DNA of 64,000 nt from Acanthornis magna (taxonomy: Eukaryota; Chordata; Aves; Passeriformes; Acanthizidae). A program made the position numbers and the translations under genes. The notes below the pieces were generated by a model. The model made no database searches. It worked only from the letters and a program-made list of their open reading frames with translations, and was not told where the DNA came from. Location of the stretch: the NCBI GenBank assembly GCA_036785705.1, contig JAWUZG010000056.1, positions 6,697,001 through 6,761,000 of the forward strand, in the 5' to 3' direction. This document shows positions 38,001 through 50,000 of the stretch, piece by piece. Each line of letters opens with the position of its first letter. The first letter of the stretch is position 1.

Positions 38001-41000
38001 GGAAAGGAAAGAAAACATTGTTCCTTAGCATGCTGCTTGACTTTAATACTGCACCTCTCCTGTCAAGCCCTGTTTAATTATTTTGCAATTATTTTGTGGT
38101 TTCTCTGGGTTTGTGCTTGCATTGCACATACAGTTGTTAGCACAGACCTTTGTTTCAGCTCAGAGTTTCTTGCCTTGTGAATCTGGGATACAGAAGGGCT
38201 GAAAACAGCTAATCCAAGTGCCCAAACCATTCCTTCTGCTGCTTCTTTCCTCCATTGTATACAGCGCTCTGTGATTGGCAGGAGCACATACTGAAGATTG
38301 TTTTGGGGATCTTTCATTTTTCAAATAATTTATCTCTTGTGTAGTGGGGAAAAGATTAAATAAATAACAAAGTAATCAGCACTTCAGCGCAGGAAACACT
38401 AGCAAATATAGATGAAACTAACAAAGCTCAAAGGAAAAAATAAGCCACGCAAGCACAAATTGGCTACAAAGAACAAAGATCCTGTCTTTGTATAAAGCAG
38501 ATTCTTAGGGCTGGCATTAACACCCAGTGATGATGGAGAAAGGCCAGGTGTGAGAGCATGACATGTTGTGCAGTGGGAATGATGAAAGTGAGTTTTTGTT
38601 TATTTACTTCATTATCTTTGTCCTATCACTCAGTAGAGAGAATTGGTTTACGTGTGTGCTGTAAGCTTTTCAGGAGTTCAGGAGCTCCTGGGATGAAGGC
38701 AGTGCTGTAGAGGCTGCCATGTGCTAAGGGTAAAAGCCATTGATTTAGGCTGTTGTAAATTACTCATGTGCACTGTTCTTGAGCATCACCACGGGTATGG
38801 GAAACAAATTGTTTCCTGAAGTTCAAAATTATTCCAGGCACTGAGCCTCCCTGGCAGCCTCCAGCAGGGCAGCTGCACATCCTCTCCTGGGGCAGGGGCT
38901 GGGGCTTTGCAGGTCTCGCTCCCCAAACAGTGCTCAACACATTTTATCATGCCCTGTCTTGCAACAAGAAAGCAATATGAGGTTTTTCACAAAGTCTTCC
39001 AGAAAATCCCTAGCAGAAACACGCAGTTTGTAATTTTACGTAGTGGGAAAACTGGGTTGCTAAGGGGGATAAAAACCCTTCAGCATTCTTTGAGGGAGAG
39101 GAAGCTATACAAAAATAAGTTGTGTAAGATTAGGTGGTGAGGCTATGCATGACCAAATGCAGTTTTCTCTGCCATCAAATGCCATGCTTTGACAAATCCA
39201 TTATAGTGATTTTGAAATAAGTTAGTGGAGTGCGAATGTTTTGCAATGAGGTCCATGACTGCACCTCCAGAGCCAGGAAGCTGTTTTGTTTGGTAGGTGT
39301 GGTGTGATCTCAGTGCTCTCTAGACATTGCAAGAGCATTGGTTCAGGAGCTTTAATATATTAAAAATGTCACAGCTCCCTACTCAAGAGCAGTTTTCATA
39401 TCTGTGTATTTGCATGTCCGTGCGACTGTATAAGTAACCGCATGGTTTCCATACATCTTTAACTGATTCTTGAATGTGAGGTAACCATTGTATCTTCACT
39501 CATTTAAAAATATGAATATTCTTGCTGTTTCTGAAAACCAATCATATGTTTGCATTGGGTTACATTTATGGACAAATTTGGGTAAAAATGGTCATTAATG
39601 AGAATTTGATTTGTTTGGGGTTTTTTTCTGTTATCTGGAGGCCTTTTGAATCAAATCTTTTTTTTTTCTTTTGGCATTCTGGATATAATCCATTTTAAAC
39701 TTGCTCTGTTTGTACCTACAAAGGAAAGAGTTTTTAACACTTGGTCAGGCAGCTTTGCCTAAATTAACACAGATGGGCCAAAGTGTTCTCTTTGAGGAAA
39801 TAAAAGGCAAAAATGGCTGTATAATGTTATGCTACAATGCATTTAGAACCTACTCAGAAGAGTTACTCCAAGCAGTTTTTTTTGGATAGCAAAATTTTTG
39901 TAAAATTCCGAAAATGTTGTTTGTTTGGTTTTTTTTAATTTTTTTTTTTTTTACTTTGTAGATTTTTAGCTTTGAATGTGTGTCTTGGAATACGTTCTGG
40001 ATGGAAAATACCTTTTTCTCCCTGTGTAGGCAATAAAATTATGCTTGTGTAACTGTTTATCAACAGAACAAGTTACTCACCTCAGATGTACTAATTAACT
40101 TGCCTCTTGCTTAAGGGTTTGTCTGTTAAACATGTATTTAAAAAAGAAAAAAAAATTACTGTCATTTATATTGATGATTTAACTATAGTGCAACAAAAGC
40201 TCACTGATCTTTTGCTGTTATTGTTGTACTGCAGTTTGCCAGGGTTTGGATCCCTGATCCAGAGGAGGTCTGGAAGTCAGCAGAACTTCTCAAAGATTAT
40301 AAGCCTGGAGATAAAGTCCTACAGCTTCGACTTGAAGAAGGCAAGGTAAGTGTGTGTGTTGTTTGTAAGCAGCTAGTTCATGTTCTCAGCCAGAGATTGA
40401 TGTGTCTGTTGCAGGAAGCTGTACTGTCAAAATATATCTGCATTTAGGTGCGTGCAGTTGGTCTTGTCCACTCACTTTCTGCAGCATTTTTTGGTGTGAT
40501 AAATTTTACTGTTTAGTTACAAAAATCAATTTTACCTTGTTTTTTGAAATCAATTAAAAAGCAGTTGACTGAATGAGGAGACCTGAACACCAGCTCTTAC
40601 AAGTGTCTCCATTTGGTTTTCAGGACCTAGAGTATTGCCTAGATCCGAAGACAAAGGAGCTGCCACCCTTGCGGAACCCTGACATCCTTGTTGGTGAAAA
40701 TGACCTCACAGCACTCAGTTATCTCCACGAACCTGCCGTCCTGCACAACCTCAAAGTCCGCTTTATAGACTCCAAACTCATCTATACCTATTGTGGCAAG
40801 TACTGTCTTCTCACACCATAATCTTTACAGAGAATGCCCTAGACAGGAAAAGGGAAGTTGTTTGTTGATATGTCTGCCTATAACTTAAAATCGTTTAATG
40901 ATCAGGTGTGTTGGGCTATTCCTAAGGAAATCCCTGTGTTCGTGGTTATAAAGTGCATCAAATAGACATAAGAGTATTGAGGTTCTGAGAAAATTGCCTT

Positions 41001-44000
41001 CACTGTGTGTTTCTCTAGCTCCCCAATGGACTCTGTTTATAAAATGTGTATTCAGCTGTTTTTGCTTCCCGGTGGGATTCCTGTCTGGTTGGTGTTACCT
41101 TAGGCTTGCCCAGGTTGGTGTCGGTGTGAGGAGGCTCACACGGTGCAGATGCAGGAACTGGCCTTGCTCTTTGGTGGGTTTGTTGCTCACCTATAATTGC
41201 CTACCCCTGCACTGAGCTCCTCCATCTCTTCTGGAACACATCAGTTTATTGCTTTTTCATGTTTTCCAATCAGGGCAGCTACAGATGTGAATTTGTAACA
41301 GTTCATGAGCCAATGCTTCTCTTATCACAGTTAAAATCGATCTTGGTTTTAAAAATAACATTTAACTCATAGCAGAGGTTACCCAATCTTGTAATTGCCT
41401 GTGGTATTTTCAGATGGCCAGAATGGAGGAAAGTTACTTTAATGATCATTTTATCATAAATGCAAAATTGCAACCAAATGGTCTGTGTTTAAAAAAAACA
41501 TTGTGAGGTAGTTTAGGCTTCAAATTTAGATTTGAAGCTTCTGGGCTCTTTTTCTCTGTGTGCATATGTTTCTTTTAAACCTCAGTGCTTAGTCAAAATA
41601 CGCTTCTAGTTTTTAACATAACTTTTCAATGAGACAAGCATCACATTTAACATGTTGAGATGGACAGAGCGAGGCATTAACATCCTGCCACATTTTGCTC
41701 ACTCTGGCTGCTCCTAATCTGCAGATGCTCGGCAGAGCACATCTGTTCCCAGTCCCGCTCTCGGCAGTGACCAGACCACAGGGGACTGGATCAGCCCTTG
41801 CCACCCCCTGCTTGCAGCCACTGCACTCCCATAGGAGTGGGTGGTGATTCACATCACATCTCATCGAGTCGTGCAGTTGAAGCACGGAATAGTTCAGGTT
41901 GGAAGAGACCTCTGGAAGTCTTCAGTGAAGCTTTCTGCTGAAAACAAGTCTGACTAGATCAGGTTGCTCAGGGCTGGACCAGTCCGAGTATTTGGGTATT
42001 TGAGTGTCTCCAGAGCTGTCTCACTGGACAGTCCCTGCTGAGGGTTCGTGTTGTGGTGTCAGCACTGGGATCCACCTCAGTTCCCCCAGGCTAGACACGA
42101 TCTGTGTTTCTCTCCCGAGTGCCCCCACGGCAAAGCTCTCGTGTGAAAGGGCTTTTGTGCCACTGGAGCCTCTTGGCCTGAGCTTGGAAGGGGTTTTCAG
42201 TCTCAGTTTCGTGGTCTCCTAACAGCATCATACCCCTCCCCTCAGACAGCCTGCCTGGATTGTGTTCTGGCTGTGTGCAGACAGGCTCTGTGTGGAGCAG
42301 CATTTAAGAGGCTTTCAAAAGGAATGTGCTGTCTGCTGGTTGTGTTTTGCTGTGTTTGGGAAAACATGAAAACAGCACGGCTCAAGTATTCCCCAGTGCA
42401 GCTGGGGTTGTGGTTCTGGCTGGTTTTATCATTTCTCATGAGGCCTTTAGCTCTCCATGGATGGGTCTGCCAAAGAACCTGGAATGGCAGAGCTTGGTCG
42501 GCTGGTTTGCTTCCAAGCAAAACCCAAGTGATTCTGGGAGCTGCTTGTGTGCTTGTTGGAAATGTGTGGATCTCGGATTGTGGGGGCTCTTGGTGCTCAC
42601 AGAGAAGGAGGTGTTGGAGGCTCAGCACTGCTGAGGAATGTGGTGTGCAGTGGATTTATTCCCTGGGGATGTGGGCAGGTGTGTGTTGTGTTCCAAGCTC
42701 AGGAAAATGGAGTTGGTGTATCAGCCTCTAAACACCTGATCCTTTGGCCACAGACTCCACCCTTCAAACTTCTCCATTAGTTCCCATCCTGACTGCAGGT
42801 TACACCTTGGAGCTTGGCCTGAGGGAGGGGCTGCATTTGCCTCCTTAATCTGCCTCTCACATTAGCCAGGTTAGTTTACATCCCCAGTGAAGGTGGTTTG
42901 AGCTAACCCAGTTTGTGCAGCCCGAAGGAGACAAAAGCCACTTCAGTCCACCAAGAGAATCACAGTAACATTCTTGACACTAGAACCTAGAACTGGAATG
43001 TATGGATGGATAGTTGTCCAGGGCCCTAAAAATTAATTCAGCCATGCTGTTTTAGTCTAATATGTCAAATGGATATTAAAGTCTTTAAAATTTCAGTTTG
43101 AAGTAATTCAAACTTTTGAACAGAAAACCTCCTGATTTCTTAATTTCGAGTCAGCATTTCACCAGCAATTCAGAGGTGATTTATAACTTTGCTTTACTGT
43201 TTGAAACATGAAATGAGGAATTAATGAAGTCGAAAAGTTACAAAGGAAAAAAAAACTGAATGCTTACATGGAGAAACTGCTATGGCTGTGATGAAAAGTC
43301 AGTGAATATTGCTGGTTAGTTCAGATTAGTAAAAGTACAGCCTGCTATGCAGGAGAGCAAACTTTAGTTTAAATTAATAAATTACTTACGTTTATGTCCA
43401 ATTTAGCCACAGATGGGTGAGTACGTTCAAGATAAGAGTTAGATACGCTTACTTTGGTCATATATAAGAAGAATGGCACAAAGGGTAGCCAGAGTTCAAT
43501 TCAGTGTAATTGTAGGAACAAAACCACACATAAATCTGATTTAGGAAAGGCCATATTTCTTAAAATAGCAATATGATTTAGTGGAGATAAAGAGAAGTTG
43601 TATGTAAATTAATCTGGATTATAGCCCTGTGAGGCAGACTGATTTCAAAGTTCTACAGAAAGCAAATATTTCCTAACTCACTTGTTTTGGTTATTTCCAG
43701 ATGGTCGTTACTTGTAGATTTTACAGATTGCTACTGAAGTTAAGTGTTTCAATATGCTGGAGACTTTTCATGGGGCTGCTTGTTCCCAATTCAAGGGTTT
43801 ATTTTTGCCAGCGTAGCCAAAAGCAGGAGGGAATTATTGGAAGTCTCACACTGATTATTATAATGTCTCTTTGAGACTTGCAAGCTCGGTGGTGTGCTGT
43901 AGTTCACTTTTTACTACTTTTTCTAAGGGCAGATGTTAAAAATTGACACGGAAAATATTCCTCGAGTCTTGTAGTACTGAGGTTGCTTCCTGTCCCTTAC

Positions 44001-47000
44001 CCCCACTCTTATTTTTTGGCTCATCATTACAGCATTAGAACCTGGCATAAATGTTTATAGAGATTTTTCACTGGAGCTCCTGAGTCATTTCAGTGAAGTC
44101 ATGGCTGATGGAAAAACACTGACTCTCCTCGCATGGGCGTGTCGAGACATAAAACTTGCTGTGTATTTGAGGAAATAGATCAAGGTCTCTCAGATCTCTC
44201 TCTAAAGCATATTCTCTTGATTAATGTTCTTGCTATGGTTTGTGCTTGACCTATAGGTGCATGAAAGGGTTTAAAAATTGGTTGATGCTCCCAGCAGCAG
44301 TGCCAGATTGTAGATGCTTTCATTTCCCTTCTCCCAGTTTCTCCATGGAAAATTTCTTAGATAGACATCAGGACGCTGTAATCTGCACAGAGCAGAGAGC
44401 TGGGATCGGCCCTGAGGAAGTGTGTGTGTGTAAGAGTGAATTTCTGAGTAAATTTAGAAGCAAGTTGAGTGCTATGGAAACGCTTCTGGTGCAGGTTCTT
44501 CAGGGGTGGATTGTCCAGGCATGCTTGGTGTAGTCATTGTGCAGCCATCTGCAACTGCATTGGCATACTGAGGCACTGAAATACATCTATGTAAGAAGAA
44601 ATTCTGGTTTTAAAATGCCCACAGTTAAAATTGGAGGGTTCCCCTACCCCCCTTATCACCTTGTCAAGGTGAGGAGGTCTTGCCATGTCAAGGGGTCACA
44701 GTATGCCTGTCACAGCTTGGTCTTCCATGGCTGTGATCAGTGTTTCCACCCCTGCAGGGAGCAAATAAATGTTCCCTACCTGTTGTAAATGCTGCAGAAG
44801 AGTAAGGTATAAGGAATCTTCATCAGATTATTATCCCTGTGGGTGGAGCAATCCTCATTTCTCATGAAAAAGAGAATTGTCCCAAAAGCATTTGAGGTCT
44901 CACTATTTGTTGCTAGGAAGTTTGTAAAGAGTAAGACTTAAATTTTCCTGTGTAGGGAGAGTAAAAGAATGGCATGAGTTTAGAAGTGCTGTGTGATGAG
45001 TGGTATTTAAAAAAAACAGATATGTATTTAATTGGTATGGAAAAAGTAGAAAATGGGAGGTGTAAGTACACACACAGATGTATCAGATGAGGCTGTTGTG
45101 GTGCCTTCTAGAGATGAAATTCCCTAATTTCCTGACATGACTGGGTATTGCTCTGTGCCAGCCCTGTGAAATATGTCTACTGTTTGTTCTTTTGATCCCT
45201 GTGACCAGGAGGTTGTCCTGCCTGACTGGCACAGATGCCCTGGAATCCAAATTACACTGTGTCTATACCTCCTTGCTTGTTACAAAAACTGAAGATGTTA
45301 TTCTTTCACAATAGCTGAAGGGTTAATACTTCACATACCCAGTCTGGCAGTCAGTGAGACCATGTAGTAGTTATAGTTCACAAATTACAGTGTCATTGGC
45401 AATTCAGAGTAAAACACAGGGAAGTACTATGCACCTTCATTGGTTTGCTGCCCTGAATAGTCAGTACTTAAGTCCATGCATTCTGAATCTCCCTGGTTTG
45501 TTTATGCTAGCTTTAGAAAAGGCAGATGGAAAGGAAAAGTAAAAAGTTGTCCCTGATGTGTTTACTGAAGCAGGGTAGAAGTAAACTCATGTGACATCTT
45601 TTGTGTGCAAAACTATTCAAAATAAATATCTGTTGAAGTCAGTCGTATCAGATCGTTATTCTTTAGTTAATATTTTTAGAAAGATTAGAACAATAGTTGA
45701 TGTTAAAGCCGTTTTAGGTTGGGTTTATTTTGAAACAACTATTAATAATTCCTTTTGTATCATATCCTTTGTAGGTATTGTTTTAGTGGCCATAAATCCT
45801 TATGAACAACTGCCTATCTATGGCGAAGACATCATCAATGCCTACAGTGGCCAAAATATGGGGGATATGGATCCACATATCTTTGCAGTGGCTGAAGAAG
45901 CATACAAGCAGATGGCCAGGTTTGTACACCAGAGTCTTGAAGTCATTGTCTTTCTGAAAGGAATAAAACAAAGTTTCTGGCTGATGCTCTTCTCTTTAAT
46001 TTATTGCCTGTGAAATGTTTTGCAATATCTGTATTTTACCCAGTGGTTTAGTACATTTCACAAGGAAAAAAGTTGACTAAGTCAGTGAACAGAGAAGCTT
46101 TATAAATGCTGTGGAGATCATGGCCACTGACAGTTATCAGGAATTACCACAGATCTTGTCAGTATTTAGGTCTAAAATTAGCCCTGTGCTTTATATGGTT
46201 ATGTTTTTTAAGTTTGATTAGCAAAATAAGGAGATGCTTTTAAATCATTGGTGGATTATTAAAGAGAAAAGTGCCAGGTTTTTAGCTGTTTTGTGTTTAT
46301 ATGCAATAGTGACAAGAGAAAAGAAATCACTGGGCTTATGAGTGCTATTATAGGCTGCTGGTCATGTCAGTGATGTCCCAGCTACGTAATCTGCCTGTGG
46401 CTGTTGTTGACTGGAATTAAGAGGGAGCAGAGGGACGATTGCAAAGAGCGCCTGAAAACTGAGTCTCTAAGGACCCTGTAACAGCTGTGCAGGAAATCCT
46501 CATTTCTGTAGCTGTTGCATCAAAATGAACTTGCCACCCGAGGGCAGTTGGTTATCAGAAGCTTCTTCCCCTTTGCCCCAAGAGCCTGCAGTTTGAGGAG
46601 CTTTTGAAATGCTTTGTTCTAGGCTACTGTGTGGATTTTGGTTAACAAGATGCTCCCTGGTATCCTTGCTGGTTAGCTTCAAGCTATTGGTATAGTTTTC
46701 CTTGTTGGCAATACAGCTCATGATCCAATTAATCAAGTAAAACACAGAAGGATTTCTGGATTAATTGTGATGGCCCTTAAGCTATACTGCAAGTGGGGGG
46801 GGGAGGCAAGGGGAGAATGGATTGAAAATCATAAAATCTTCATGTTTGAAATCAGCTATCTGTTCATTCAAGAATCTCTGTGAGAACTAGAATTGATAAA
46901 GTGTTTGTCACGTGCATATGTGAATACAGTGATCCACAATCCCCGGGTAATAGATAATTTCAAAAGAAAACAGCACAGTGCAACATTTCATGACTTAGGG

Positions 47001-50000
47001 TAATTGCAAAAGAGCCAGTGTTTCAAAAATACCCTTGTCTTGGTTTAACTCCAGCCAGCAACTCAGTACCACGCAGCCACTTGCTTACTCCCTCCCTCCC
47101 CAGCGGGATGGCGAAGAGAAACTCATGGCTTGATGTAAGAACAGGTTAATAATTGAACTAAAGTAAAATAATACAAAATAATAATGACAGCAATAATACC
47201 AAAGAAAAGGAAAGAGAGAAAGAGGAGTAAAACCCAAGAAAAAGAAGTGATGCACAGTAAAATTGCTCACCACCCGCTGACCGATGCCCAGCCGGTCCCC
47301 AAGCAGCCATCAGCTGCTCACAGCCAACTCCCCCCAGTTTATATACTGGGCATGACGTTCCTTGGCGTGGAAAATCCCTCTGACCAGTCCAGGTCAGCTG
47401 TCCCGGCTGTGCTCCCTCTCAGCTCCCTGTGCACCTGCTCCCTGCAGAGCAGGAGAATCCGACAGCTCCCTGACCCCAGGTGAGCCCTGCTCAGCACCAG
47501 CCAAGCTGTCAGCATTATTCTCATGACTCCAAAATGCAGCACTGCACCAGCTGCTAGGAAGAAAATTGCCTCTATTCCAGCTGAAACCAGGACAGCTCTA
47601 CCCCCACACTGTTGAATGGTAGAGATATTTGCCTTCCCTTCCTTTCTGCCCAGAAAATAGACATATAATCTGGTGTGGAAATACGAAGGCAAAACTGTGT
47701 GTTATGACAGTCACATCTTCTCCATGTCTCTTTCATCACTGCTGTTCTAAACAGACTTGGTGCTCAAGTCCCTCTAAAAGCTGTAAAACATAAAAATTTA
47801 TTAACCTTATTTTATGTCTGAGGCTTGGTACAGTGGTCTGAAATTATAGTCAGTGATGGCTGTCATCCAAATTGACAGAATTTTTGTTCTTGGTGTTAAC
47901 CAGCAAAACTAAGAGGTTGGAGAGGGATCTCTCTCCACTGGCTGACTCTGACTGAAGTGCGCTTACCTCGTACTGGTGCTGCAATGTCAATTTGCTGGAT
48001 CACATATGTTCTGCGAGCTGGAGCCTGGGCAATGGAAATGTCTGTCTGCCACCATTGGCATTGTTTGCCATCAGGAAGACTCAGGGGGCTGAGATTTTGG
48101 CTGAGTTTCCTCTGTGGCTTTTCCTTTTTGCGTTAATTACCTGCTCCTCAGCTCTCACTGCACCCTCCGGCAGTTCTGCTGGCCTGAATAACAACAAACT
48201 AGATGCAGTACGAGTTCCCTTTTGAAACAAATGATGAGAAATTGTATAACTATGGATATTAGCTTGAATAAACATTTTGAATTATTTAATTAATTACTTT
48301 ATGTGTCTGCATGTTATAAACAATTTGTTATTCTTTTATGACTGACAGTACTTTCATAGTTGCAAATGAAATCTGGGCACACAATGCAACTGAAAACAAT
48401 TTCTCTACACTGAAGTAACAATTTAATTGTTATAGTAGCTTTTCAGTGTTTATTTCCTCTTCTATTTGTTTGGGGGGTTTTTGGCTTGTTTTTAAGAACT
48501 TTTTCTGTCATTACAGCATACTGGTTTTCCTCATTGAATTTAGTTTTCTATTGCTGCTTGCAATTATTAAATCCCACCCTTTAACTGCACTGATATTTTC
48601 TATACTCTGAAAAAAATTACTTTCTACTCCTGAATTACAAAGTTAGAGAAAAAAAGTCCAGTTTTACATTTCTGCAGCTGGCTAGTTAAAAATGAAAATC
48701 AGATTGTCTGTGAGTGTTTCATTAACACTTTAATAAGTGCATTGCATATGCATATGGTAGCTAGTCATATGGCATTAATCTGCATTTATGTATGTAATTG
48801 GTGAGATTTATTCTTCTCTTGTTTCTAATCTTTCCTAGCTCTGTGTTTAAATGATCACTGGAATAATTAGTCATGATGCTTCTATCCTTAAGGCTTCAGT
48901 GAGCTCTTCTAAATATTTACTCCTTAGGTCTTCTTGTTAATTTATAATTTAGTGATTTAGAATTTGTTCTTTCCAGCTTCATTGCTTCATCTGCTGCGGC
49001 TGAGAAACTCCATCCATGCGCATGGTTATAACTAAATGATCTCTGTAGCCTTCTTCAGCCAAAGAAAATGCCCCGTGGCAGAAATCTGGAAAGCTAGTGA
49101 TTAAATATTTGCATTGTGTTTTCAGAAAAAATACAGTGCAAGAATGTTGGCCAGTGGAATGACAGGGATGGAGCTCACATGTGGCTTGTGCATGAGAAAT
49201 GATGCACAGCAATTGTTCGGGGTTAACTGCAGTGTAAAGCAGCACATAAAGATACCTCTGCATGTGACATTTCCTGCCTGGTGGGAGCCAAATGATGTGG
49301 TACATGGGCCTGTTTGAGCCTCCTTATTCCTCTTCCAGCAGCACTTCTGGCACCACTTTGCAGTGGAGGGTTAGTGGAAAGGAGCATGGTTTGTCTTTGC
49401 CCATAGCCAGCAGTGCAGTAAGTGGTTGCTGTTTGCTTGGTAGCTTCTTGTCCTTTTTGGCGCAGGAAAACGTGCACAGCTCTTCAGACTAATCTCATTT
49501 TGGATTATTATTTCTTTTCTTTGCCCCCTTCCCTTCTCTTCGTCCCCTGTCATCTGTGCCTTTGTACCTTTTTCCTTTTCTCTCCCCATCTCCTGCTGCT
49601 CCTTGCACAGACTGATGGCTTTGTTTCCAGCACCTTTCCTCTGCTGTGCCTAAAATAAGCGATGATCTAGTTTTACAACTGCACTTAAATTGTATTATGC
49701 TTATGAGTGCTTCATACTTACAGTGACTGTATTGGTTTGGGCTGTATGAGCCTCCAGACTGCAGATGTGAGGGTTTGGAGCAGATCTCCTCTCTCTGAGG
49801 AGAGTGTCCCGGGGGAGGGAGCAGGATCAGTCGGATGGGAACGTGTCCGTGTGGCTTTTGCACAGTGGTTTGGTGCTGTAGGTACGGCTCTAACAAGCTG
49901 TGCTTTGGGAAGGAGCTGGGGCTCTCTCTCCTCATTGATAAGCAGCGTGTTGTCCATGGATAGTTTGCTCCATTTGAGTGAATATATGCGGGTTTGGGAC

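Larger units (their letters stand above)
20019..40234 (+). other. MYO5A: MYO5A intron 1 (20.2 kb)
   Basis: GT-AG intron. The first about 400 bases belong to the CpG island; the rest is AT-rich to neutral. Supported contents are a GT microsatellite (22093), a probable LTR fragment with a 47-bp duplication (about 24170-24950), a CR1 fragment (26654-26985), an AT-rich duplicated tract (26967-27210) and poly(T) runs (37800, 39905-39955). No other gene is recognised. Open frames such as 30223-30585 plus and 33000-33590 minus have no recognisable protein content. A large first intron is typical of this gene and a likely place for enhancers. Confidence 0.9.

Noticed and set aside
40793..40794. Canonical GT donor at 40793 for MYO5A exon 3
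   Set aside because: It would remove the conserved Gly104 from the motor domain and has a poor consensus (gtggca). The GC donor at 40796 keeps the protein and has a strong GCAAGT context.
45591..46013. MYO5A exon 4 as part of a longer 140-codon exon
   Set aside because: Only 45775-45919 matches myosin-V. The extensions on both sides are intron, and the phases join correctly only with those ends.
47184..47692. Open frames inside the solo LTR
   Set aside because: They lie within non-coding LTR sequence and match no retroviral protein. No internal retroviral genes are present.
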